Source of the DNA: Tolypothrix tenuis PCC 7101
GTDB taxonomy: Bacteria > Cyanobacteriota > Cyanobacteriia > Cyanobacteriales > Nostocaceae
Reading direction: 5' to 3'
Assembly (NCBI RefSeq): GCF_002368295.1
Contig: NZ_AP018248.1
Location: 2,229,977-2,293,976 of the forward strand
Length of the DNA stretch: 64,000 nucleotides
The notes under the pieces: model-generated
What the model was told of the DNA's origin: nothing
Databases searched by the model: none
The model's input: the letters and a program-made list of their open reading frames with translations, nothing else
In this document: positions 1-9,045 of the stretch, one piece after another
Layout of the letters: each line of letters begins with the position of its first letter
Position numbering within the stretch: the stretch's first letter is position 1
Position numbers and translations under genes: made by a program

Positions 1-2
1 CA

Positions 3-1058
3 ACTAGTCAAATTACACTTTTACAAAATAGTGCCCCACTAGCAACCGCCACGGGAATGTTAGACGATCAGATGCATCGTTATTTGGGGCCAGATGTACA
101 AATATTTGGCACTGCTATTTTAGTGAAGCATACAGAACGGGGATGGCTATATGTTTTAAGCCGCGACCCTGAATATAGCTGGACAGAAACTAGACAAAAG
201 TTAGTCCGACTAGTTGCAGATCAAACTGCTGTAGCAATCGAAAACGATGAACTAGCAGTAGAACTAAGAAAGAAAGAACGTTTAGATCAAGAATTAGAAA
301 TTGGCGCAGAAATTCAACGCCGATTGCTACCTCGCCAATGTCCTGCAATTCCTGGTGCTGCCTTAGCTGCACGTTGTAAACCTGCTAATCGTGTCGGCGG
401 AGATTACTACGACTTTATTGCTACCAATCAAAATCAAATTAATTCCAATAATAAAAGTGGTTTAGAAACTGGTTCTTGGGGTTTGGTGATTGGGGATGTG
501 ATGGGTAAAGGAGTTCCCGCTGGACTGATTATGACCATGATGCGAGGAATGCTGCGGGGAGAAGTATTGCATGGTAATTCTCCATCGCGGATTTTGCAAA
601 ACTTAAATCGAGTCATGTATGCGGATTTAGAAAATTCGCACCGTTTCGTGACGCTATTTTATTCAGAATATAATCCCGAAACCCGAATTTTATCTTATAG
701 TAATGCTGCACATAATCCGCCTTTATGGTGGCACGCAGCCACAAAAACTGTATCTCGCTTAGATACCTTGGGAATGCTGATTGGTTTAGATGCCAATAGC
801 CAATATGAAGATGCCCAGGCACAACTAGAACCTGGGGATACGATTATTTACTATACAGATGGCTTAACAGATGCCGCCGCCGCTGGAGGCGATCGCTTTG
901 ATGAAGAAAACTTCGTTGCTTCCTTCAGCGCTGCTTGCCGATATTGCGATGGGCCAGAAGAAATAGTTGATTATTTATTCGACCAAGTTCAACAATTCAT
1001 CGGTGATGAAAAACAAAATACCGATGACATGACTTTGGTTGTTTTACAAATAGAATAG
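3..1058 (+). CDS. GAF plus PP2C (SpoIIE/RsbU-type) serine/threonine phosphatase, 5' end cut by window
   Basis: The frame is open to the left edge, so the gene starts outside the window; the first ATG at 57 is internal. About the first 80 visible residues look like the end of a GAF domain (TRQKLVRLVADQTAVAIEN), followed by a short coiled linker. The rest is a SpoIIE-type PP2C phosphatase domain beginning at EIQRRLLP. Putative metal-binding acidic motifs are GGDYYDF, IGDVMGKG, YYTDGLTD and the terminal DDMTLVVL. Family members dephosphorylate phosphoserine or phosphothreonine on anti-sigma-factor antagonists or similar switch proteins. GAF-PP2C proteins are common in cyanobacteria, but the partner is generally unknown and none is encoded next to this gene. 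The catalytic half appears intact. Confidence 0.9.
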   Translation, partial: TSQITLLQNSAPLATATGMLDDQMHRYLGPDVQIFGTAILVKHTERGWLYVLSRDPEYSWTETRQKLVRLVADQTAVAIENDELAVELRKKERLDQELEIGAEIQRRLLPRQCPAIPGAALAARCKPANRVGGDYYDFIATNQNQINSNNKSGLETGSWGLVIGDVMGKGVPAGLIMTMMRGMLRGEVLHGNSPSRILQNLNRVMYADLENSHRFVTLFYSEYNPETRILSYSNAAHNPPLWWHAATKTVSRLDTLGMLIGLDANSQYEDAQAQLEPGDTIIYYTDGLTDAAAAGGDRFDEENFVASFSAACRYCDGPEEIVDYLFDQVQQFIGDEKQNTDDMTLVVLQIE

Positions 1059-1440
1059 TCAACCCCGTTAAGGAATTCAAAATTCAAAATTCGTCTTGAA
1101 AAGTTTGCTCAACGGGGGAACCCCCGCACGCAACTTTTCGTAAAATTCAAAATTGAAGATACCAATGCGTAATTCTTCATACACTACCATGTTTTGTATT
1201 CATAGGCAAAAGCTTACCTTGGCAAGCATTGTCAGAAGTAAACCTATGTAATTATACTTGATTTAGCTTGAATTTATGTCTTTATTTGATACTTTATTCT
1301 TCTCCAGCGGAGACGCTATGCGTAGCTTGCCTCCCCGCAGGGGTACATACTTTAGTCCTTCAATTTAGGCATTCAGGCCAGATTTTGGCACAACCAAGCA
1401 TGAAAATCTGTGTTTCCAATGCCCCATACCCATTTTCAAG
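1059..1440. other. Gene-free stretch with dispersed repeat fragments
   Basis: No coding frame is convincing here. The stretch holds pieces of dispersed repeats: a run of 'aattcaaaattc' type, a segment with 'gggggaacccccgcacgcaactttt' character around 1113-1140, and a segment near 1305-1345 containing 'ggagacgctatgcg'. The last motif recurs near 44922 and 44965. Confidence 0.5.
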
Positions 1441-2022
1441 CTAGTGTTGATGCACTCGTTCTAATAGCCATAGCGAAGCGACAGTACCAACAAAGTGAGC
1501 CGCAATGCCATTGATATTTGCTACCGCTACAAATACATCAAGGGCGCGAATAATTTTATAAGGATCGGTGATGGCGACTCCGGGAGGTTGGGAGATAGAT
1601 TTTGCTACTAATACGCCTAAAGTTGCACCTGCACCCAAAAGGCTTAACAGTATACCGATTAAAGCGGCGATAATTCCTAGGCGAATTGCACTTACTGTAT
1701 CTGCTTTGCTGGGATGTAGAGATGGATTAGGATTTCCTAAACGCTTACCTAGACGCGTGTAACGAAAATTCCAATAGATGCTGAATAACAACACAATAAT
1801 TCCAGATGCAGCCCAAAATATACCTACCCCAAGACCTGCATTTGGCTGATCGCTAAAGCCTCGGCCAGTCGCCGCAAACAACAAAGATAAGCCAGAAACT
1901 ACGGCCAGTCCCAACTGTACCCAGAAGGTAATCCAGCCTGTGAGACGAAGAGTATTAGCGATTCCTTGAACTGCTGGTGCGAGCGATCGCGCTTCTGTTT
2001 CGGTTTGCATATTACTTGCCAT
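1441..2022 (-). CDS. DUF3611 family membrane protein
   Basis: A 193-residue protein with four predicted membrane segments (roughly residues 25-50, 65-85, 112-138 and 165-188). Charged stretches such as RYTRLGKRLGNPNPSLHPSK lie between segments 2 and 3. The pattern, and the opening ANTLRLTGWITFWVQLGL, match the DUF3611 family, which I know from cyanobacteria and plastid-bearing eukaryotes and which has no established biochemical role. The second Met (residue 5) is an alternative start. It is flanked by repeats and is probably monocistronic; it faces away from the RecQ remnant at 2098. Confidence 0.8.
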   Translation of the reverse strand: MASNMQTETEARSLAPAVQGIANTLRLTGWITFWVQLGLAVVSGLSLLFAATGRGFSDQPNAGLGVGIFWAASGIIVLLFSIYWNFRYTRLGKRLGNPNPSLHPSKADTVSAIRLGIIAALIGILLSLLGAGATLGVLVAKSISQPPGVAITDPYKIIRALDVFVAVANINGIAAHFVGTVASLWLLERVHQH

Positions 2023-2027
2023 TTGAG

Positions 2028-2070
2028 CTAGGGACTAGGGACTAGGGATTGGGAACTGGGGATTAGGGTT
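2028..2070. repeat. Heptanucleotide short tandem repeat (gactagg/gattggg type)
   Basis: Degenerate tandem heptamers (agggact, agggatt, gggaact, ggggatt) lie directly upstream of the minus-strand start at 2022. This is the STRR type seen throughout the window. Confidence 0.6.
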
Positions 2071-2097
2071 GAGAAAACAATTGTTGTCTTTTGTTGG

Positions 2098-2820
2098 GTG
2101 ATCCCATTCCCCCAATCACTAAGAATATTTCTACCTCGCTATTTCATACCCCCATCCATAGACAGAAACACCTCAAAATCTGGGGGAATAAAATCGCAGT
2201 TAGTAGTGATCGGGAACCCTACAAGTGGTAGCAATAAACTATGGCTAAACAGCGGCAAAATAGACGTTGATGAAGTATTACAAGTAGCCGAAGCCGTACA
2301 GCAGGCTGATGAGCCACTTAATTTAGAAGATTTACAGGAAGCAACAGATTTATCCCGCAGCAAACTGACAAAAGCTGTGAGTCGTTTGCAAGAAGTAGAA
2401 GCGGTGAAAATTTTACCCACTGGAGAAGTTACCACCAGTGAAGTTGAAGTTAACCAAGCTGCTTCCGTACAAGCAGCCACCCTAGCAAAACAGCGACGAC
2501 AACAATTTATGCGATCGCGTCTGGAAATGATGCGAAACTATGCTGAACTACGGGATTGTCGGCGTGAGTTTCTGCTCAACTATTTTGGCGAACCTGTAGA
2601 AAATAAATGTGGTTTTTGTGACAACTGCCAAGCGGGAATTACTGTTGAGACAGATACTTTTCAACCTTTTCCCATTAATAGCTATGTAATTCATACTAGC
2701 TATAGTAAAGGGCAAGTGATGCGCTATGAAGCAGATAAAATGGTGGTTTTGTTTGAAAAATTCGGGTACAAAACTCTCGCTGTTGAATTAGTCCAGAAAT
2801 TACTCAAGCAAGTTGAATAG
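2098..2820 (+). pseudogene. RecQ-type helicase C-terminal remnant (zinc-binding and C-terminal domains only)
   Basis: About 185 C-terminal residues resemble the end of a RecQ-family helicase. There is a winged-helix-like segment (NLEDLQEATDLSRSKLTKAV), the helix FMRSRLEMMRNYAE, and a four-cysteine zinc module (DCRREFLLNYFGE, then CGFCDNC). A terminal domain has the motif SKGQVMRYEADKMVVLFE seen at the end of full-length relatives. The two helicase domains, normally about 330 residues with Walker A and DEAH motifs, are missing. Instead the frame opens from a GTG with about 55 unrelated residues in repeat-like DNA. The simplest reading is a 5'-deleted pseudogene, but a translated stand-alone zinc protein cannot be excluded because the remaining frame is undamaged. 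Confidence 0.65.
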
Positions 2821-2883
2821 TAATAAAGGATGAAGTATGAAAAATTTGATTTGATATAAGTCTCTGAATGCATCGAGAAAGAT

Positions 2884-2946
2884 GGTGCGTTACGGCTAAT
2901 TTTCACTCTCTTAAGTGCCGAAATTCTTGCACAGCCGTAACACACC
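2884..2946. repeat. Short inverted-repeat element (MITE-like)
   Basis: Arms GGTGCGTTACGGCT (2884-2897) and AGCCGTAACACACC (2933-2946) are inverted copies with one mismatch, separated by 35 bp. It belongs to the 'taggRtgcgttacgg' dispersed family also glimpsed at 28727 and 33491. Confidence 0.6.
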
Positions 2947-2978
2947 CTACTTAAATATTTACTAATGACTAATGACAG

Positions 2979-3018
2979 CCTTTACTAGCTATCTTTAATT
3001 GCACTGCTCTACTTAATT
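2979..3018. repeat. 40-bp dispersed repeat, copy A
   Basis: A 40-bp block matches 58667-58706 at 37 of 40 positions, 56 kb away. Here it covers the stop codon of the minus-strand gene ending at 3009. Confidence 0.6.
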
Positions 3019-4664
3019 CGCAATAAACCTTTTAAGAAACTAATCAGGTTTAAAGCTATTTCTTCTAACCAAAGCATAATAGTATCGAGCCATTCTAGAA
3101 TTTGCTCTAAGATGTGCTTTTCATATCCAATTAGGGTAGCTTTAGTTTCTATCCAATCTGGCTGTGCTTCAACTTGGTTTATTTGCTGACGCTGAGAAAT
3201 TTCGCCTTTTTGACTAACACGACTAGTTTGAGTTTTAGGTTGAGAAATAGAAGCAGAAGTTCGCTTACTAGCAGTAACTTTGCTAGATTTTTTCTGAGTA
3301 GAAGTAAGATTTCGCTTAGTTTTTTTCTGTTGTACTAACCCAGCATCTTTTTGTGGTTGTTGTAAAAAGTTTTGATAACTCTTAACTAAATTTTTTGGTA
3401 TAGCAGGTATTGCTGATGGATTGGCGGGTAAAGCTGGATTGGTTTCCGCAGAGGGTTTAGCTGGCTGTACTACAGCAGTTTCAGACTCACCAAATAAATC
3501 ATCCCATGTCAACCAAGGGTCTGGGGTAGAAACCTCATTTACTACTAGATTATTTTTAAGGAATTTAGTAGGAAGATGGGGTGATTTTTTACCTGGAAGT
3601 TGATTTCTTAGTTCTTTATTACCTAATTTTTTATCGCTACCAATACCAAAAAAGTAATTTATCGCCGCCGTTATCAAAGCAGGGATATTTGGCGTTTGAT
3701 TTTCTAAACTATCAGCCGGGACTGTTAATTGTCCTCTAGCTGCTAGTTGTTCTTTACCATAAAGAAATATATTAAATTGAGTTTGAGCAACTTGGATAAT
3801 TTCTTGGCTACGCTGTTGCATTGGTACTACTATATTTGATTCCCAATTGGCAACAACTTTATCTAAAAATGCTAACGCTTTTGGGGCAGTTGGTAAAGCT
3901 TCTGGTACTACGACCTCTTCAATTATATCGCCAGGAGATAAGGCTGGTATTTCTTCTGGCTTCCCACCCGTTAGCTTGGTTAATAAGCGTTCAATTTCTG
4001 GTAATAAATTAGCTTGTTTTTTGGTCTCTAATAAACGCCAAGCACGCCAATAGTTAGCAACTTCACTAATAATTAATTCTTCTAATTTTGCTTGCTCTTG
4101 CGGGGTTAAAATATCTAGAGTTTCATTATTGGTAGTAATAAGTAATAAATTGCGATTTTCTACATCTGTCGCAATTCCCTGCACCATTTGATATTCGGGT
4201 AAGGGGTTGAGACTCCCTACCGGATTCTCTAAAATAGTTAATGATTGCGAAAGAGTAGAGTTATTGCTTGGTGAAGTGGGTAAAAATTGCAACCACAAAG
4301 ATTCTAAAAAAACTAAGGGTTTTTTAACTGTAGATATACTGTTTGAGGGTGTGGTTGTAGTTTCCGTAAATGGCAAATTTTTGACAGTCTCTAGTACATT
4401 CTGAATGGGGGTGTCAGATGGTGGAGGAGTTTCGGCTTCTAACTGTAGTCTTGTTGGCGGTTCTTTACTAGACAGAGTCCTCTCTGATGATTGATCTGGC
4501 TGCAATAGCAGGTATATCGGGTAAAGTATTAGCTCAACACCCCATTTTGTTGCAACTTGTACATACCTAATGGTGTGTTCCAACTGTTCTGTCAACCGCC
4601 GAGATTGCTGGTGGACGAAGTTAAAAATTCTGCTTTGATAACGACCAGAGGAACCGGAAGACAT
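3009..4664 (-). CDS. Hypothetical protein of unknown function (551 aa)
   Basis: I do not recognise this protein. It starts with MSSGSSGRYQSRIFNFVHQQ and continues into an aliphatic segment (VELILYPIYLLL, about residues 42-53) that could be an amphipathic or membrane-associated helix. The middle contains low-complexity Pro/Thr/Ser stretches. A Lys/Ser/Thr-rich basic linker (about 430-490, e.g. QQKKTKRNLTSTQKKSSK) precedes a C-terminal, strongly amphipathic Leu/Trp/Glu helix (EQILEWLDTIMLWLEEIALN). A peripheral-membrane role is possible from the two hydrophobic ends, but this is inference only. It is divergent from the mannosidase gene, and its stop codon lies inside a dispersed repeat. Confidence 0.7.
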   Translation of the reverse strand: MSSGSSGRYQSRIFNFVHQQSRRLTEQLEHTIRYVQVATKWGVELILYPIYLLLQPDQSSERTLSSKEPPTRLQLEAETPPPSDTPIQNVLETVKNLPFTETTTTPSNSISTVKKPLVFLESLWLQFLPTSPSNNSTLSQSLTILENPVGSLNPLPEYQMVQGIATDVENRNLLLITTNNETLDILTPQEQAKLEELIISEVANYWRAWRLLETKKQANLLPEIERLLTKLTGGKPEEIPALSPGDIIEEVVVPEALPTAPKALAFLDKVVANWESNIVVPMQQRSQEIIQVAQTQFNIFLYGKEQLAARGQLTVPADSLENQTPNIPALITAAINYFFGIGSDKKLGNKELRNQLPGKKSPHLPTKFLKNNLVVNEVSTPDPWLTWDDLFGESETAVVQPAKPSAETNPALPANPSAIPAIPKNLVKSYQNFLQQPQKDAGLVQQKKTKRNLTSTQKKSSKVTASKRTSASISQPKTQTSRVSQKGEISQRQQINQVEAQPDWIETKATLIGYEKHILEQILEWLDTIMLWLEEIALNLISFLKGLLRIK

Positions 4665-4769
4665 GGTAGTGATTTGTTAGTTAGAGCTTGATTGAGTTAC
4701 GAGACTCCCACCGCACAGCCAAAAAGAGAAACTGTTAATTATAGTCAGTGCCCTGATTTTAGCCAAAAT

Positions 4770-7700
4770 ATGACCCCACCAGTAACTGAATCTCATACTA
4801 AATTAATCTCTGAGGCAATTGAGCAATTACGCTCTTGTTGTCAAGTAAATCTTCAGTCTACCTGGCTATACCAGGAGTCTGACTGTGATATTACTGAGGT
4901 TACTGCATCGAATTTGTCTACATGGAACGCCGTGCAGCTAAATGCTAAAGGCCATATTGCTTGGACAACCGGAAAGCAAGTTTTATGGTTGGCGCAAAAG
5001 TTAGTAGTTCCCCAAGATTTACAGGGTTATCCCTTGGCTGGGTTATCTTTGCGGTTAGCATTGCTTTGGTGGGCAGATGCTGCTGAGATTTATGTAAATG
5101 GGAAATTAGTGCTGGAGGGAGATTTATTTGATTGTTCGCCGAGAGTGCTGTTGAGTCAGGGGGTAACGCCAGGTGAAGAATTTATTGTGGCTTTGCGACT
5201 AGTGAGTCCGGGACATGATAATGGTGCGTTAGTGCGATCGCTCCTTGTTTACGAATCTCCTGATTATAATCGTCCAGATGCGGGTTTTGTCGCTAATGAG
5301 TTGGCTGTGGTACAGCTTTATTTGGAAAGGTTTGCACCAGAAAAGTTAGAGGTTTTGGCGGGGTTGGTAGAAGAGATAACGAACCGCAGAGGCGCAGAGA
5401 ACACAGAGAAAGAGAAAAAAGAGTGGGCAAAATTACTTTTATCTGTCCGCAATAATCTACTTCAATCTAAAATCCAAAATCTAAAATCTAAAATTTATTT
5501 ATTGGGTCATGCTCATTTAGATTTAGCATGGTTATGGCCTGTAAGTGAAACCTGGAATGCAGCACAGCATACTTTTGAATCAGCGCTAAAGTTACAAGCA
5601 GATTTTCCAGAGTTAATTTTCTGCCATTCCACACCAGCGCTGTATGCTTGGATTGAAGAACATCGACCCGATTTATTTAAAGCAATTCAAAAAGCAGTAG
5701 CGGCTGGACGTTGGGAAGTTCTCGGCGGTACATGGGTGGAACCAGATTTAAATTTAATCGCTGGTGAATCCATTGTGCGTCAGCTATTGTATGGTCAGCG
5801 CTATATAGAAGAGAAGTTTGGTAAGCTGTCGCCTATAGTTTGGGTTCCTGACAGTTTTGGTTTCTGTGCAACTTTACCGCAGTTTTTCGTTAACGCTGGG
5901 GTGGAATATTTTGTTACTCAAAAATTGCAGTGGAACGATACTACTAAATTTGATTATGGGGCTTTTTGGTGGCGATCGCCTGACGGTAGTGAAGTATTTA
6001 GTCTGATGTCTGCAGCTATTGGTGAAGGTATCGACCCGGTGAAGATGGCAAATTATGCCTATGAATGGGAAACTAAAACTGGGTTAAAAGATGCCCTTTG
6101 GCTCCCTGGTGTCGGCGATCATGGTGGCGGCCCTACCCGTGATATGTTAGAAACTGCCCAACGCTGGCAAACTTCACCCTTATTCCCAGATTTAGAATTT
6201 ACTACTGCAGAAAAATATCTCCAGCAAATAAAAGAAACTATCAGTCAAAACCACCACCCGGTTTGGGACGATGAACTTTATTTAGAATTCCATCGCGGTT
6301 GTTACACTACCCACGGAGATCAAAAACGTTGGAATCGGCGTTGTGAAGGCTTACTATACCAAGCAGAATTATTTGCGAGTTTGGCAAATATTAGCTGTGG
6401 TGTGGAATATCCGAAAGCAGAAATCGAAACAGCTTGGAAGCAGCTATTATTTCAGCAATTTCACGATATTTTGCCTGGTTCTTCCATTACTCAAGTGTAT
6501 GTCGATGCTCTACCGCAATGGCAGCATGTGGAAGAACTAGGAACGAAGATATTACAAGCATCATTATTAGCGATCGCATCTCAGATTACCCTACCACAAC
6601 CACCACAACCAAATAGTTTGCCTGTAGTCGTGTTCAATTCCTTGAATTGGCAACGTTCTGAGGTAGTTTCTGTCAGCTTACCCCAAACAGAAACAGCTAA
6701 CCCACAATGGCAAGTGTACGATGTTGCTGGAAAAGAAATACCATCTCAAATTAGTGAATCATCGACTCTGCTATTTTTGGCTAGCGATATTCCATCCGTC
6801 GGCTATCGTCTATTTTGGCTTGTCCCTACTTCCTCCCTTCCCTCCTCACAGCAGCTTCCATCTAACTGGGTGCTAGAAAATGAATTTCTCCGAGTTACTG
6901 TGAACTCCAACACCGGAGATTTAGCTAGCGTATTTGACAAAACTCAGCACAGGGAAGTCCTCAGTGGTGCGGGTAATCAACTGCAAGCTTTTCAAGATAG
7001 CGGCCAATATTGGGATGCTTGGAATATCGACCCCAATTATGCCCAGCATCCCCTACCGCCAACTATTCTCAAATCCATTGAGTGGCTAGAAAAAGGTGCA
7101 GTGCAAAGTCGTTTACGAGTGGTGCGCCAGTTGGGTAACTCGGAATTTTGCCAAGACTATATATTGTCAGTGGTCGAACCCATACTCAAAATTGCCACAA
7201 CTGTAAATTGGCAAGAAAATCATGTGTTGGTAAAAGCTGCTTTCCCTCTCAACCTCGAAGCAGACTTTGCTACTTATGAAATTCCCTGTGGCGCAATTCG
7301 CCGCACAACCAAACCGCAAACCCCCGCAGAAAAAGCTAAGTGGGAAGTTCCGGCTTTGCGTTGGGCTGATTTAACTGAAGAAGCCACAGCAGAAAATTCC
7401 TCAAACCCAAATTATTACGGTGTTAGTTTGCTGAATGATTGTAAATACGGTTACGACAGCCAACCTAATCAATTACGCCTAACGCTATTACGTAGCCCTA
7501 ACTGGCCCAATCCCCAAGCAGACAAAGGTTTTCACGAATTTACCTATGCTTTATACCCTCACGCTGGTACTTGGGAGTCCGCCCAGACTGTCAAACGTGG
7601 CTATGAGTTGAATATCCCACTCCAAGTAATTATTAACCCACTCAGCACTCACAACTCAGCACTCACAACTCAGCACGGGCTAAACGCCCCGCTACCGCTA

Positions 7701-7991
7701 ACAGCACTCAGCACTTCTCACACCAAGAGTTTCCTGAATTTATCGGCTGATAATTTAATCTTGATGACACTCAAGCAAGCTGAAGATGATTCCCAGCAAT
7801 TCATTATGCGTTGTTATGAATGTCACGGAGACGCAGCCAAGTTATCTTTGCAAAGTGATATCGGCTTAATTTTAGGAGATGGTGTAGATTTATTGGAGCG
7901 TTCTACAAGTACAGAATTCTCATCTCGCCAGGAAAACCTCAATATCCAGCCTTGGAAAATTGCTAGTTTTAAAATGAAACCAGGGAATTAA
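4770..7991 (+). CDS. Glycoside hydrolase family 38 alpha-mannosidase
   Basis: A 1073-residue protein from ATG 4770; an upstream TTG at 4692 would add 26 residues but has no support. It is predicted to hydrolyse terminal alpha-mannosyl linkages. Key features are the zinc/active-site motif GHAHLDLAWLWP (H247, H249, D251), the nucleophile in WVPDSFGF (D361), later zinc-site elements GDHGGGPTRD and FHRGC, a middle helical domain and a long C-terminal beta domain, as in family 38. The N-terminal 200 residues are a jelly-roll-like sugar-binding domain. Family 38 enzymes are about 1000 aa, so the length fits. The gene carries three in-frame segments that match intergenic repeats (5382-5414, 5464-5496, 7639-7719). 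They fall in the linker just before the catalytic domain and in the C-terminal region, and do not break the frame. Confidence 0.92.
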   Translation: MTPPVTESHTKLISEAIEQLRSCCQVNLQSTWLYQESDCDITEVTASNLSTWNAVQLNAKGHIAWTTGKQVLWLAQKLVVPQDLQGYPLAGLSLRLALLWWADAAEIYVNGKLVLEGDLFDCSPRVLLSQGVTPGEEFIVALRLVSPGHDNGALVRSLLVYESPDYNRPDAGFVANELAVVQLYLERFAPEKLEVLAGLVEEITNRRGAENTEKEKKEWAKLLLSVRNNLLQSKIQNLKSKIYLLGHAHLDLAWLWPVSETWNAAQHTFESALKLQADFPELIFCHSTPALYAWIEEHRPDLFKAIQKAVAAGRWEVLGGTWVEPDLNLIAGESIVRQLLYGQRYIEEKFGKLSPIVWVPDSFGFCATLPQFFVNAGVEYFVTQKLQWNDTTKFDYGAFWWRSPDGSEVFSLMSAAIGEGIDPVKMANYAYEWETKTGLKDALWLPGVGDHGGGPTRDMLETAQRWQTSPLFPDLEFTTAEKYLQQIKETISQNHHPVWDDELYLEFHRGCYTTHGDQKRWNRRCEGLLYQAELFASLANISCGVEYPKAEIETAWKQLLFQQFHDILPGSSITQVYVDALPQWQHVEELGTKILQASLLAIASQITLPQPPQPNSLPVVVFNSLNWQRSEVVSVSLPQTETANPQWQVYDVAGKEIPSQISESSTLLFLASDIPSVGYRLFWLVPTSSLPSSQQLPSNWVLENEFLRVTVNSNTGDLASVFDKTQHREVLSGAGNQLQAFQDSGQYWDAWNIDPNYAQHPLPPTILKSIEWLEKGAVQSRLRVVRQLGNSEFCQDYILSVVEPILKIATTVNWQENHVLVKAAFPLNLEADFATYEIPCGAIRRTTKPQTPAEKAKWEVPALRWADLTEEATAENSSNPNYYGVSLLNDCKYGYDSQPNQLRLTLLRSPNWPNPQADKGFHEFTYALYPHAGTWESAQTVKRGYELNIPLQVIINPLSTHNSALTTQHGLNAPLPLTALSTSHTKSFLNLSADNLILMTLKQAEDDSQQFIMRCYECHGDAAKLSLQSDIGLILGDGVDLLERSTSTEFSSRQENLNIQPWKIASFKMKPGN
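5382..5414. repeat. Dispersed repeat inside the GH38 gene (aaccgcagag type)
   Basis: The sequence aaccgcagaggcgcagagaa and the following cacagagaaag resemble the intergenic copy at 39859-39893. It is read in frame as NRRGAENTEKEK within the mannosidase. Confidence 0.6.
5464..5496. repeat. Dispersed 'aatccaaaatctaaaatc' repeat inside the GH38 gene
   Basis: The same A/T-rich unit (aatctaaaatccaaaatcta) occurs in intergenic DNA at 9570-9592. Here it is translated as SKIQNLKSKI. Confidence 0.6.
7639..7719. repeat. Dispersed 'cactcagcactcacaactcag' repeat inside the GH38 gene
   Basis: Three copies of a cagcactcacaact-type unit are followed by cgggctaaacgccccgctac, a G/C-rich segment of intergenic character. 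The segment is translated in frame as low-complexity STHNSALTTQHGLNAPLPLT. Confidence 0.55.
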
Positions 7992-8115
7992 CCCTGATTT
8001 TTCTGAACCTTCAATATATAAAGGATTGAGGATGAAGAGTTTTTTAAACCTTCATGCTTCATCCCTTTATTAGTAGGATAATTTCAGCCTTTAGCCTTTA
8101 CCCTTCAGCCTTGAT

Positions 8116-8247
8116 TTAATCTTCATGGTCTTCATAAGGGTCTGCTAATTCTTTACTAGGAGGCCCAAATGATATATAGATTCCCCAGCCGGTGATGGCA
8201 ATAACAGCGGCGGCGACAGAAATGATGAGAACTACTGATGGTTCCAT
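8116..8247 (-). CDS. psbN: PsbN, thylakoid protein required for photosystem II assembly
   Basis: A 43-residue protein found by reading the minus strand: one N-terminal membrane helix (VVLIISVAAAVIAITGWGIY) followed by the hallmark tail FGPPSKELADPYEDHED. Length, helix position and tail match PsbN. The family is involved in photosystem II reaction-centre assembly and repair rather than being a stable subunit. It is transcribed divergently from psbH, about 420 bp away, an arrangement I know from other cyanobacteria. It converges with the mannosidase gene. Confidence 0.95.
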   Translation of the reverse strand: MEPSVVLIISVAAAVIAITGWGIYISFGPPSKELADPYEDHED

Positions 8248-8668
8248 AATTAAGGGATATGTTATCAGAAAATTGCTTGAAAAGACTGTGAATTAAGTGT
8301 TCTGCTCAAAAATGTAAGCAGGTTTTAAAGAGTCTTTATTATGTTATTGTAATGTAATCAAGAATAAGTAAGCAACGCAAAAAGTGTTTCATAGTTGAAA
8401 TACTGCGTGCTTACGAAACCAAAAACAAAAACTCATTAGTACAAGTACGGCGGGACACGTCGGAATTTATGCTTGGTAGTCAGTGCGTTACTTTGGTTTT
8501 CAAAGTTAAAGCAACTGGCGAAAATAAGGTGTCTATACTTTAATTGGATACTTCCTATTAAAGTAAGCAACATCGTAGAACCAAGAATCACTTGATTTTT
8601 ATCACGTGAGTGTCAAAGAATATTACAGAAGATAAGAAAAAGCTTTGGCAAGTAATCTTAGGTGAACT
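8248..8668. promoter_or_regulatory. Divergent psbN/psbH promoter and leader region
   Basis: This 421-bp gene-free region must carry the promoters of psbN (leftward) and psbH (rightward). I could not assign -10/-35 boxes with confidence. An imperfect hairpin TCACTTGAT-tttt-ATCACGTGA lies at about 8588-8609, inside the likely psbH leader, and could affect transcript stability or translation; that is inference. Confidence 0.45.
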
Positions 8669-8872
8669 ATGGCACAAAGGACAAGGTTGGGAGATATACT
8701 GAGACCCCTGAACTCTGAGTATGGTAAAGTTGCTCCGGGTTGGGGAACAACACCTGTAATGGCTGTTTTTATGCTATTATTCTTCGTTTTTCTGCTGATT
8801 ATTCTACAAGTCTATAACAAGACCATCCTCATCCAAGATGTATTTGTAGATTGGCGTTCTTTAGGCCGTTAA
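8669..8872 (+). CDS. psbH: PsbH, 10-kDa photosystem II subunit
   Basis: A 67-residue protein starting MAQRTRLGDILRPLNSEYGK, with one membrane helix (VMAVFMLLFFVFLLIILQVY) and a short lumenal tail ending DWRSLGR. This is the standard cyanobacterial PsbH layout, including the stromal N-terminus before WGTTPVM. The subunit binds near CP47 and assists QB-site function and reaction-centre stability. A clear intrinsic terminator at 8914-8937 follows, so psbH is probably transcribed separately from tatA. Confidence 0.97.
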   Translation: MAQRTRLGDILRPLNSEYGKVAPGWGTTPVMAVFMLLFFVFLLIILQVYNKTILIQDVFVDWRSLGR

Positions 8873-8913
8873 TCTTGACAAAGCTCTTGACATTATAGAA
8901 TAGGCGCAGCGAC

Positions 8914-8937
8914 ACCCGGCTCATCCGGGTTTTTTTG
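8914..8937 (+). terminator. Intrinsic terminator after psbH
   Basis: Perfect 6-bp stem ACCCGG (8914-8919) and CCGGGT (8925-8930) with a 5-nt loop, followed by six further T residues after the stem (8931-8936). Confidence 0.85.
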
Positions 8938-9045
8938 TGATTTGATAGTGAAAAAATTAGTCGAAAACAAGCCAACATAATATAAGTAGGAAGAACATCA
9001 TCTTCCTATGGTTTTGCTTGACCTATAGATTTATCGGAAAAATCC

